This document shows positions 1-10,816 of a stretch of DNA of 64,000 nt, piece by piece. The notes beneath the pieces were generated by a model that did no database searches, was not told where the DNA came from, and saw only the letters and a program-made list of their open reading frames with translations. Position numbers and translations under genes: made by a program. Each line of letters begins with the position of its first letter. The stretch's first letter is position 1. Source of the stretch: Zygnema cylindricum (taxonomy: Eukaryota; Streptophyta; Zygnematophyceae; Zygnematales; Zygnemataceae); the NCBI GenBank assembly GCA_037447655.1, contig JBBHKE010000667.1, forward strand, positions 1-64,000, read 5' to 3'.

Positions 1-270
1 TCACGTTCGCACATATTCGTCCAATAACCACGTTTCGAATGTGTGAACGTACGATTTGTGTACGATTTGTCAAATTTTGTAAATATACCTATAGTAGTGT
101 AAGCATGTTTGCGACCGACATTTATTTTTTTGAAAGACCCAAATTAGAATTATTAAACAATTAGAATGTATGTTTTTTCAAAATTTTCAAGTTCTTAATT
201 AGCGTAAACCACGGTAATTACTCATATACGCTAAAGAAACTTCTACGCTAATAGCGATTGGCGGTGTACA
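1..270. repeat. Small TIR-element end (AT-rich)
   Basis: AT-rich non-coding sequence ending in a motif of the form ACGCTAATAGCGATTGGCG followed by GTGTA (about 246-268). The inverse of this motif starts a similar element near 44332, and the interior (acccaaattaga, then an AT-rich stretch and taattagcgt) also recurs there at about 44700-44780. The left end lies outside the window. Non-autonomous DNA transposon is an inference; no transposase is visible. Confidence 0.5.
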
Positions 271-539
271 GAATGAGTTAACTTGGATATGGCTGTATAT
301 AGCTTGTATTGGAAGTTAACTCGGTACCTGTGGTTTTGGCCGACGCCACCTTCTAACGGCCAGTTTGTGGCCATGTCGGACTGTACGTAGATTTGTCAGC
401 TGCCAGCTTATCCGCGTAGGGACGCGGACCATTTAGTTTGTTTGTCCCAGGCAGATCGTATTTTGTCCTCAGCCATTCTCATTGTTTCGAATTGACCTAG
501 CCGACACAGGATGACGTCACATATGTACGCACAAGTTGA

Positions 540-1176
540 GGTCCCCTAGCTTCCGCCGACATGCTGCCTAAGTCCGTGGACGGTCGCCGCGGCTCGGGTC
601 TCTCCAGCACCAATGGCGTCTGCTGTAGAAAGAGTACTCGGCAAACCCCGCCGTCTCCATTCAATCGTATAACTTTCTCTTTTGGCTGCCGCGCGTGCTC
701 CCGGGATCCAAACTCCAAAGCAGCCAGAGTGGGCCCCACTTCTGCGCCAGTTTCGCCGACTCCCGAGAGACCGTCACCGCAGAATGACAATCTGCCGCCC
801 TGCTTCGCGACACAGGGAACTCTCTGCCGTACGGTGTGTCCAATCTGCCCTAAAAGATCTATCTGGCTTTTATGGAAGTTTCGAGGGTAGCGGGGACTCG
901 GGGGCAGGCACGGCCATTGTGCCGAACCGCCACGCGGCGGCCGCGCTTCGCAAACCGGGCTGCGCGCTACAGTACGGTACAGTACGTGCCACCAAGAGTA
1001 TGCCGTCGTAGGAAAGTACGGTGGCTGCCGCCCAGGATTCGTTCGTGCAGACTATGTACGGACTTTCTGGACGTTTTGTGGGTCTTCTTCCGTACGCGTT
1101 CGCTGCGTGCGAGAGTAGAGTAGGTTCCCCTGCCTGCGCCGCGCCCCTAGCCGCGCCTGCCGCTCGCGTCGCCGCC
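540..1176 (+). promoter_or_regulatory. CpG-rich putative promoter and 5' leader of the histidine kinase gene
   Basis: The base composition turns sharply GC- and CpG-rich from about 540 to 1300 compared with the AT-rich flank before it. It contains repeated TACGGTAC-type words (971-1020) and ends just before an ATG in a strong context (gccgccATGG at 1177). Open frames here overlap on both strands and look like composition effects rather than genes. A promoter/5'UTR role is inferred from position only; no TATA box is convincing. Confidence 0.4.
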
Positions 1177-4100
1177 ATGGGCTGCGTGGTGTCCGCCGAC
1201 GGGGCGGTGCGCGTGCGCGCGCTCACGCTCACGGCCAAAGTCAACGGAGTCAACGGAGTCAACGGCGGCAGCAGGATGTCCCCGCAGACGGGCTACGGGC
1301 CCAAGGCAGACGAGGGGAGGCGGGCCGACGAGAAAGGCGGCGGAGGGAGAGGCGAGACGGAATGGGAGGAGGAGAACATGGAGAAAGAGGGACAGAGAGA
1401 GGGTAAGACAAAAGGAGAGAGGGTGGAGGTGGCGGAGAAGGAAGGGCGAGGAGAAGCTGTTGGCGCGCTTCCCTCAGACACCACCTCCCCGCCCGCCGGA
1501 TACTCGCACCCGGTATCCCTCCCCGCCCCTCTTCTCCCTTCCCCTCCCCCCTCTACTCTCCCTCCCTCCCTACCCCCCCCCTCCCCTTCAGGTTTCCTCT
1601 GTACCAATTCCAGCCCCTCCGCCCCCCGTGTGTGGGTCCCGGTCTCGCGTGGTCTCCGGCATACTGACACGTGGCAGGCCGCTGACGTGGCGCTATGACA
1701 GCTGGACATGTCTCTGAGGCGAGGCGGGTCTGGGAGCGAGGCCGCGGGTGAGGAGGCCCGCCACGTGGCAGGCGGCTCAGAGGTCCCGGGTGATGACGTG
1801 GACGAGATATTCTACCCCTTCGGCCTGAAGCCCATGCGGCCGGAGAGGGGTTCGCAGTTCGTGGCCACGGTGAGAGGGGGGGGAGGGGAGAGAGGGAGGA
1901 AGGAACTTGGAGGGAGGGGGAGGGAGGGGAGAGGAGGAAAGGAGAGGACGGGGAGGGAGGGAAAAGGGGGTGAGCAAGGGAGGGGAAGAGAGAGAAAGAA
2001 GGTTAGGGTGTGTGCGCGAAAGGGAGTGAGGGAGGAGAAGGATTATGGGGGGGGCGGGGAAGATGGTAGGGAAGTGGCACAGGAGAGAGGGTGGGTGAGA
2101 GGCTGGTGGGGGGGGGAGTGTGCGGAGGGAGGAAAGGACGAAGAAGGCGGGCAAAGAGAGGCTTGTGAGGGGGAAATTGAGTGGCAGTGAGGAAGGCAGA
2201 CAGACGAGCCTGGGACAGAGAGGGAAAGAGCGGTAAGAGGAGTGTGGCTGGCATGATAGAGAGCTGACAGCTGGAATGCCACGTGGCTCCACAGGGAGCA
2301 CCCCTGCCTTCGAATGAAACATTCCGATTGGAGGTGCTCAGACGCTACCATCTGCTAGATACGGTGGGTTCTCTCTCTCTTTCCCTCCCCCTCCCCACCG
2401 TCTCTCTCCCCCCCTTGCCCCTCCCGCCCTTCCCCCCTCTCTCCCCCCCTCTCTCTCGCACTCTCTCCCCTCTCTCCCCATCTTGCCTTCTCTCTCTTTC
2501 CTCTCCTATCCCTGTTAAGTCTTCCCTTCCCCCGCTCATCCCCCCCCCTCTCTCTCTCTCCTCTCACTCACCCTCTCTCTCCTCTCACTCACCCTCTCTC
2601 TCTCTCTCTCCTCTCCTCTCCTCTCCCTATTACATCTTCCCTTCCCCCCCTCATCCTCCCACCTTTTTTCTCTTTTCCTCTATCTTTCTCTCTCTTCCCG
2701 TCTCTCTCTCTTTCTTCCGTCTCCTCTTCCTTATAACTTTCCCTTTCCCCCTCATTCTCCCGCTTATATTCTCTCTCGCTTTCTTCCCTCTCCTCTCCCT
2801 ATTAAATTCTCCCCTCTCCCCCTCGTTCTCCCGCCTCCATTGTTTCATTTTCCTATCATTTCTCCCCCTCGTTATTCTCTCTGCCTCTCCCTCCACCCCT
2901 CACATTTTTTGTTCGGCTGTCTCTGCAGGATCCCGAACCAAAGTTTGACCGCCTCACGGCCCTCGCAGCCAAGATGTTCAAAGTCAGTCACCGGACCCTT
3001 GCCTCTATTCTTTTCACAAAGACCTCTTGGTTCTGTTTTTTTTTTTCAAAAGGGTTTGTCTTGTGAGTTTTCATTCCTTCAGTTTGAGTCAAACCTGACA
3101 GAAACTGTTACTAATTTTCCGCAGGTTCCCATTGCCCTCATCTCATTGGTCGATAAAGACAGACAATATTTTAAGGTAAAGAAATGAGAAACCAGTGGAG
3201 CTCTCTGTATATTTCTGTTGTTCGAAAGCTGCCCTTTTAAGCAAAAACATGCCATTGTACCCCTGTTTGACTGACATCGGCAGTTGTTTCTCTCCTCCTC
3301 TCTCCGTCCCTCTCTCCCTCTTTCTACAGTCAAGGCATGGTTTAGGAGTTTGCGAAACTGATCGACATTCGTCTTTTTGTGCATTCACATTACTTCCCTC
3401 GTAAGATTTCTGGCCTTTTTTCTGAAGTGGGGATTATAAAACTTATATTCACCTTGTTCTGTGTTTGAAATTCCTAGCGAAACTTTTATCTTTCAATACA
3501 CTTTTGTGACATTTGTAGATTTTATGCTTGTCTCTATTGAAAAGTAGTGAGGGTTGTGGAGCAACCTTGAAGCACAATCTGAAATGGGAATCATACTGTA
3601 TCTAGGAAACAACAATTATGTGCTTTACTACACTGTATTCATTTTACCCATTTTTTTGGTGGCAGGAAAAGCCCTTGTCTCATAGTTGAAGATACATTGG
3701 CTGATAGCCGCTTCAGCAAAAATAAATTGGTATGCTCTTTTTTTTTGTTTCGTGAGGGGGGGAGAGAGGGGAGGGGAGGGGAGGGTGGAGAGGGGCAGGG
3801 ATGCTTGAATTGCTTTCAGAAACTCTTTCCTTCTTTTGTTTCTCTAGAAGTAAGACAAGGACAAAAGAGAGGTGGGTTTCCAGGTGGTTGGAGATCCGAA
3901 GATTCGATTTTACGCTGGTGCTCCACTTTTGACTTCCGGGGGCTTTATCCTGGGATCTTTGTGAGTACGAAACGGCAAACGTAGGAGGGAAGAGTAGGCT
4001 GGCTGGAGCTGTTGTACTATATTCGATTATTATAGTAATTGTTGATGTCGAGGAATACAGGGTAACATCTCGGAGTTTTTTTAAAAAGAGGTCAAATATA

Positions 4101-7100
4101 AACGAAAATGAGTTTCTGGAAGGCTTACTTGTGACTAGAATTTGAGTTTTTCTGTCTCAAAATTTGTTAGTTAACTTGTCGTTTATAAGGTAAAAGTAAA
4201 CAGACAAAGGAACAGATCCTTGGCAAAAGGATCAGGAGATGATGAAAAATCATTTGGACTGAAAGAGGTTTTTTTTTTTTTCTGAAGGAGAGATTATGGG
4301 GGAAGGAGGTTAGGAAGGAATCAGAAAATGAAATTTAGTTTGAATCTAGGCTAAACTTAAACTTATAAGCTCTCTTTCTTTTTTCCTCTAAATTGGTACC
4401 AATCAGGTGTGTTATTGATTATGTCCCTCGGAAATTTGGGCGTGAAGAAGAGGAGCTTCTTTTGAGTCTGGCTCATGTCATAGTCATGGTAAGCTGTTTG
4501 TCTTACTCCTATTTTGTTATTTTCTGTATCCCTGAAATTGACAGTATCGAATATTCCCCACAAACTGTTCTATTCCTATTTTGTTTTTTCCGTTCTTTTT
4601 TATTCCGGGGCCCAAGTTTAGCAGAAAATTATTGCAGGCAAGTGCCATTCAGAATTTTCCGGTGTAATTCAGCAGGACAGAAAAATAGTGGCAAGAGAGG
4701 TGGGGGCGATTGTATCCAAAAAGAAAAGGAGAAAAGAGTGCACATATGAGGACCTGCATAGTGGGAGATGCTGACTAAAGTGCGAGTAAGAAACCTGAGG
4801 CAGGGAGTTGGATTGTTTTCTGCAGGAAATAGAAAAGCACACTCAGTCTCTGGAGCTCCAGAGGGAGCAGGCGGTCCGATTTGAGGCAGATAGGAGGGGC
4901 CTCCTGCATGCCATCGGTAGGGAATCTGGAAACAACCAACCAAACAAAAACGGAATAATGCATATACAGCATCAAAATGCCGAAATCAACACAAAACAGT
5001 AACGATACAAAAAATATGAAACAAATCGAAAAAGCTGACGGTATTTGTCTCCTGTTGCAAGTATCACAAAGTGTCCGTCATTCCCATGGTCCTGCCATGA
5101 CTGGGCGGCTGGTCGGCGGGTCTTTACCAGACGCCTTCAGCGAGGGTCTGGTCCTGGTGGACGCGGCGGCCCCGGGCCAACCAATCGTGTTCGTTAACGA
5201 GGGATGGGAGCGAATCACAGGGTACTCCTGCCACGAGGCCCAGGGCAAGAACTGCGGCCAGCTACTGCAGGTAAACCCAACCCCAACCCCATCCCCATCC
5301 CCTGCCCCACCCTCGCCCCTCGTATCCCCTCGCCCCTCTCCTCTGTCCCTCACCTCTCTGCCCCCTCCCCTCTCCCCCCTCCCCCGCCCCCAGGGTCCCC
5401 TGACGGACCCATGCGCAAGTGAACAGGCTCCGGGAAGAACTAGAACGGACAGTTTCGAAACTGGCTCAGCCTGCAGGAGGCAAGGTGGAAAAGGGGGAGG
5501 GATTGGAGGGACTGATTAGTCCTTTTGTAAAGGGGTATTAGGGACAGTCTTGTGGGCAAGGAGAAAGGAGTTGGAGTTGGAGCAGATCAGAGTGAGTTCT
5601 GGTGGGGAAAAGTATGGGGAGGTGCTCAATTGCTGGGGGGCGGGGAGAGAAAGATAAAAAAGAGCATGGAAACATTTCACGATTTCCTTTCATCAAAGCC
5701 AACCCGTTTCCTATCTAAACAACCAAAACCCAAGACAAGAAGAAGAAAAGAAAGACTACTCATATCATACTTGCCACCCCTCTCCCCCCCCCCCTTTCCT
5801 TCCCCCCCCCCCCCTTCCAAAAAAAAAACCTAAGACCATCCCCTCCCCTCCCCCCCCCCCAGCTCGAGGCCCTGGAGAAGGAGGCGTCCGGTCGCGCCAA
5901 GCGTCAGTTCGTAGCCACCATCAGCCACGAGATCCGCACTCCCATGAACGCCATCGTGGCCTGCAGCCAGCTGCTGCAGGACGCGGCCCACCTGCCGCCC
6001 GACCTGCGCGAACTGGCCGAGATGATAGCGGGGTCCGGGCACCAGCTGCTCGAACTCATCAACGACATACTCGACTTCTCCAAGGTCGGAACACGCCGCA
6101 GGCGGCTGCTGCTGCTGCTGGGATTGGTATTGGTAATGGTACTGGTATTGGTGCTGATGTTGGTGGTGGTATTGAACGGAGGGGTTGCTACAGCGTTTCT
6201 ATGTTGCGGGTACGCAAGGGTCAGGGACTGATAAGGTTTTTCTGTGGGGTGGGCCTGTTGCGGCAGCTGGACGCGGATAAAATGGCGCTCCAGCTGAAGG
6301 AGGTGTCTCTGTGGCACTGTCTGGACTTCTGCATGGAGATGCTGGTGCTGAAGAGTCAGACCAAAGGCCTGGATTTGGCCTACAATGTGGAGGATTCGGT
6401 GCCGACGTGAGGAAGCGGTTCTCAACCCGTCCCAGCTGTCCAGAAACTTTGCTGATTCATTTGCTTGTTTTAAGCAGTGTGAAGGAAGGGCATTTTGCCT
6501 CTGTGTCTGTGCGTTTGAACATCTGAGAAGACTCTTGTATTCCTCTGTCTGCGGTTGTGATTATAACAGTATGCAGGGTTGGAAACTGACAACTAATACT
6601 GACTGCATGGATGCTTCTATGTTGCAGGTTTATTTGGGCAGATGAAGTACGACTGAGACAAATTTTGACAAATCTTTTATCCAATGCAGGTAAGACTTCC
6701 ACAATGTTTTGTTTTGGTTTGAAGGACAAGAAAACTGACAGGTCTAATAACTTGCGCATTTTGATTTGACGGTTCTGAAACTAGCCAGAACTTTGCTCGT
6801 GTGAAAATTTTCTGCAGAGCTTTCGTTTCTGTTACAAATGAGTTCAATTTCAAGTTTCGTGTATTTTTTATGTGATGGTTTTTACTGCAATTTCCTTTAG
6901 CGTATGGTTCTTCATTCTACTTATCTGATTTGTTGATACTTTTTGCTTTTTCTCATCCAAATTCCTGTTTCCAATCTGCAGCAAAATTCACCGAAGGAGG
7001 AGGAGAGGTAGAAATTTCTGTGAAAGCTCGTCCGAGAAAAACCGCTACCTCAATGTCGGATTATTTTGACGGAGTGAAGGCATTTGAGTCTCTGCCTCTC

Positions 7101-10100
7101 TATGAAATTGAATTTTCTGTGCGAGACACAGGTAACTTTTATAATGTTGGGGCTTTACTTATGTCCACCTGCCGGGTGTTACAGTTTCTACCTAATCCGT
7201 TTCCCTATTAAGTTCCTGCACTTTCTGACAGTTTCTATGCAGTTTTTCTGAACGGTTTTCTGCAGTTTATACACGCACTTTCTTGGAGAGGTTTTTTGTT
7301 GTTCCTATGCTGTTTTTTTGTGGACTTTTTGGAATTTCTATACAATTTTTCTACAGGAGGCTTTTGCAGTTTGCAAAGATTGTTGCAATTTTTCATTTCT
7401 ATGTGCCTTTTTTTTTTCTATGCAGTTTTGCAGGTCATTTAAGTTGATATCTGACTTAAAATGGAGTTTGCCAATGGGGACAGGAATTGGAATGCCAAAG
7501 GAGTTTTGTGAGATCATTTTTGAAGCTTTCACTCAATGTGACAATTCTCGTACAAGAAAGTATGAAGGTAAAGAAAAAAACAAAAAATAAGATATCCGAG
7601 AATATCAATAAACTTTATCCCGAACATGGCTTTTCTTTTACAATTTAGGACGTACTTTTTTTTTGCCTGCTGTTATTTTTCATTAACATACGATATTCAA
7701 AATCTTTAGATTCATCTGCAAAACCAATTGTCATCTAAAGGTATCATAACAAATGATGTTATGCACCCATTTGTACCCCAAATAACGCTGAAGTTCTGAT
7801 TTTCCTGCAGGAACTGGCTTAGGAATGGCGATTGCGAAAGATTTGGTAAAAAGAATGGGGGGGAATATTTGGGTAGAAAGTGAAGTAGGAAAAGGTAGTA
7901 CCTTTTTCTTCACAATTTTAGCCCATGGATCCATGGCACAAACCAAAAGTCTTTCTTTTTCAGAAGTGAGATTTTTAACACCAAAAACTCCTCTCAATGG
8001 AAAAAAATGTCTTTTAGTAGGGGCAAAAGAAACCTTCCACAGAATGGCTGGTTCTATGTTAAAATCCTGGGGAATGGAATGTACGGTTGCGATGAACGAA
8101 GAACAATTCCACGAACTTTGGGGAAAACCTCCAATGCAACTTCGCAGAAGCTACAGTCTAAACGAGGGAGTTAAAGTAGAGGCAGGAGACGAAGGAGAAG
8201 CCGACGGAGTCTTAGGAGGGATCAGAGCCGAGCGACAGCTGTCGCTGAACGACTGGGAGAAGCGTCCTTTCGATGTGGTTCTGGTCGACTCCCCCATCAG
8301 CGCCATCTCCCTGCAAGTCTGCGGCGCCCAGCTGGCCCGTCACGGGCGCGCCCTGGCCATGATGCGCCTCGGCTGCAGCTGCAGCGCCCAGGCGCCCACA
8401 CTGCTGTTCCTGGCAAAGCACTCCAAGGCGCAGGCGGGGATGGACCTCTCCAAACTGGTGAGGGGAGGGCAGGGAGAGGGGAGGAGGGAGGGAGGGAGGG
8501 AGGGAGGGAGGGAGGGAGGGAGAGGAGAGGATAGAGTGAGGGGAGAGGAGGGGATAGAGGGAGGGGAGAGGAGGGAGAGGAGGGGACAGAGTGAGGGGAG
8601 GGGAGGGGGCAGAGGGAGGGGGAGGGGAGGAGGGGGGGGGGGAGGGGGAGGAGAGGGTAGAGGAGGGGATAGAGGGGGGGGGGGGGAGGGAGAAGAGTGG
8701 GGGGAGAGGAGGGAGAGGAGAGGGCAGAGTGAGGGGAGAGGAGGCAGAGGAGGGAACAGAGTGAGGGGAGGGGGAGGGAGAGGGGTTTATTCTTCATTTG
8801 TTTGTATGTCTGTTTGTGTAAATTTTAACTTTTGAGTTTTGTTTTTCTGTGTTTGTCTGTTTCCCTTGCAGGCGAATGTGACCATATTGTCGCGACCTGT
8901 GCGAGTGAAGCAGGTGTATCAGGCGCTCATTGATGAGCTGGCACGTGATGAGGTATGAAGAGACTCCATTTATTCCCTTGTTTCTTTGCTTCTTCTTTTT
9001 CATTTTTAACTTATGTTTAGGGTTCGGGATCACCCTTTTTCAGCATTGCAATTTCAACGCATGAGCACACTTCTCTTTAACTCTTTCGATTTTCTTGTCT
9101 ATGTTTAGAGTTTTGCAGCATTACAGTTTTTAGCATTCCGATTTCAACACACACCCAATTGAACAGCTATTTCTTTTTTGTTTTGTTCTCTTTGTTTACT
9201 TTTTCCTGTACAATTGTCGCTTATTTTCACTTCTTGAGCATTTGAATCTCAGAGATAAACATCACACCCATTTTTACACATTTTTTTCGTTTGTTTCCAC
9301 CACTATCTAAAGTTGGAAGCAATTTTGTTAAATATTTCTATTTCAGTTCAGGAAAATTACACATGATATGGAAATACCTTCTGAGCGGCCATTCACTTTT
9401 GATATTTTTTTCTTTTTTGATTTTCCTAAGTTTGTGAACTGGAAAAATCGTGGATGCAGGCAAAAAAAATCGCTGCAAAAGAAGCTGTTGAAATGGCTAC
9501 AAGGTCGATCGAGAGACCGCTGAGAATTTTAATTGCAGAGGATAATATGATTAATCAAAGGGTAATAATTGAAAATATATTTTTCTTGGAAATAGGATAA
9601 TCTTAAAAAGTTACTATTTTGTCAGTCATGGCAACCATCAGGCAAGGAATGGCGAATTAGGATCAGTTTCTCTACAGAAAATTATTTTTCTTTAGTTTTG
9701 CTCTTTTGATGTTGTACTATTGTTGACCATCACTTTTTGTTGATGAGCTTGAAAACTATCCAGAGTAGGAATAGTAGTAGCTTTATCTGATCTCTCTTTT
9801 GTCATTTCTCAGGTTCTTCTGAAGCTTCTAAAAGGCTTGGGGCAAGAGAAATGTGTTACAGCAAATAATGGTATAAAGGTGAGCTTTTCACAAACTCTTT
9901 CACCTCCTTGACCCTTCGTTTTGTGGAAATTGAGAAAAGGAAGGAAAGCAAGGCAGGGCATTTTTACAAGTATTTGCTGATTATGGTGAATGTGTATTTT
10001 TTTTGGATGGCAGGTTTTGGAACATTTGAGAAAACAACAGTTTGACCTAATTCTCATGGATGTGCAAATGCCAGAAATGGACGGATTGACAGCGACCTCT

Positions 10101-10816
10101 CATCTGAGGGTTAGTTCATTTTGATCAAAAAGCTTATTATGAAGATTGGAACCTGTCACAATTTGTCACATTTGTTGTCTATTGACAGGTTGTGTTTCCA
10201 ATTGTTTTGTTGCCGTGGGAATTTTTATCCTCAGCCGTTCAAAATACCAAATTAAGCTCCTCATTTCGTTCCCTCTCCCTTGCCCTTTTCCCTCTTCCTT
10301 TTTGTATTTCCCACAAAGTGCAGTTCTTGTTTTAGTTTTCTGAACAACCATTGGCTTTGAGCTTGGCATACAAACTTACTGTAAATTGTGCAAAACACTG
10401 ATATTCAAAGGAAAGCAGCTAACTGAATTGAAAAGCAGGGGAATTGAAGAGAAACCCACTGAAAACTCTTGAAAGGACAAATAGTAATCTGAAGTGAAAA
10501 GCTGTAAAGCTGCAATCAAACGGCAATTAAACGGCAGCAAACTAAAAGTAGTAAACTGAAATCTGAAAGAAGTAAACCTGTTTTTCTATGTGTTTTGCAG
10601 GGCGAGTTTCCTGCAAATAAACAGCCAATTATTTCGGCTTTAACTGCTGATGTTGGTCTTGGAATTGAAACCGAATGTCAGGAGGCTGGAATGAATTGGT
10701 ATTTAAGTAAACCAATTCTCAAGCCAGAGCTGAAAATACTTTTGGACAAGTGCACAGAAATTTTGTCAGACCCAGAAACCTCTGGAGATTGTCATAGACG
10801 ATGGCTAAAATCGTAA
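1177..10816 (+). CDS. Hybrid sensor histidine kinase: GAF, LOV-like PAS, HisKA, HATPase, pseudo-receiver, receiver (multi-exon)
   Basis: Two-component phosphorelay sensor. Exons I could phase: 1708-1869 (5' side uncertain), 2295-2363, 2929-2982, 3125-3175, 3330-3400, 3666-3729, 3884-3960, 4407-4488, 4826-4916, 5062-5270, 5394-5484, 5863-6084, 6267-6406, 6628-6689, 6982-7131, 7484-7567, 7811-8457, 8872-8952, 9460-9561, 9813-9878, 10014-10109, 10601-10816. That gives about 961 residues from the ATG at 1708. Order: GAF (about 60-210; [22 protein letters not shown]), coiled coil, LOV-like PAS with [11 protein letters not shown]-box [10 protein letters not shown] (His about 362), N-box TNLLSNAAKF, G1 DTGIGMP, G2 GTGLGMA, a degenerate receiver, then a receiver with [15 protein letters not shown] (Asp about 874) and LSKP. 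The GAF resembles bacterial sensors, but the introns make it a nuclear gene. Start is unsure: an upstream ATG at 1177 has a perfect Kozak context and would give an MGC acylation motif. Exon 5394-5484 carries one extra base. Confidence 0.88.
1850..2260. repeat. Polypurine (G/A-rich) intron tract
   Basis: Intron 1870-2294 is almost purely G and A on the plus strand (runs of gagggga, gggagg). Open frames through it are composition artefacts. It is followed by the next intron's opposite-strand-biased tract. Confidence 0.8.
2364..2900. repeat. Polypyrimidine (C/T-rich) intron tract
   Basis: Intron 2364-2928 consists largely of tctctc and cctctc runs, ending in a normal ctctgcag acceptor before the exon at 2929. 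Long Ser/Pro/Leu open frames here are not genes. Confidence 0.8.
5394..5484 (+). other. Kinase exon with one extra base in the LOV-like domain
   Basis: The exon is 91 nt long between a good cccccag acceptor and an AAG/gtggaa donor. Both neighbouring exons join in phase 0, which needs a multiple of three. Frame 0 reads GPLTDP, then loses similarity; after skipping one base at about 5411-5413 it reads a charged helix ([17 protein letters not shown]) as expected after a LOV core, and exits in phase with the kinase exon. So there is either an assembly error or a real frameshift. Confidence 0.7.
8460..8785. repeat. GGGA-type purine-rich simple repeat in an intron
   Basis: The intron 8458-8871 starts with hundreds of bases of ggga, gaggg and poly-G runs, including a clean (gggA)n stretch near 8487-8521. 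The strand asymmetry is extreme and could allow triplex or G-quadruplex structure. It separates the pseudo-receiver exon from the next coding exon. Confidence 0.85.

Noticed and set aside
2283-2948. 221-codon Ser/Pro/Leu open frame
   Set aside because: It runs through a polypyrimidine intron; only its first 69 bp after 2295 are a real exon.
8457-8835. Gly/Arg/Glu-rich extension of the kinase open frame
   Set aside because: It is read-through of the GGGA repeat past a good donor (CTG/gtgagg at 8458).
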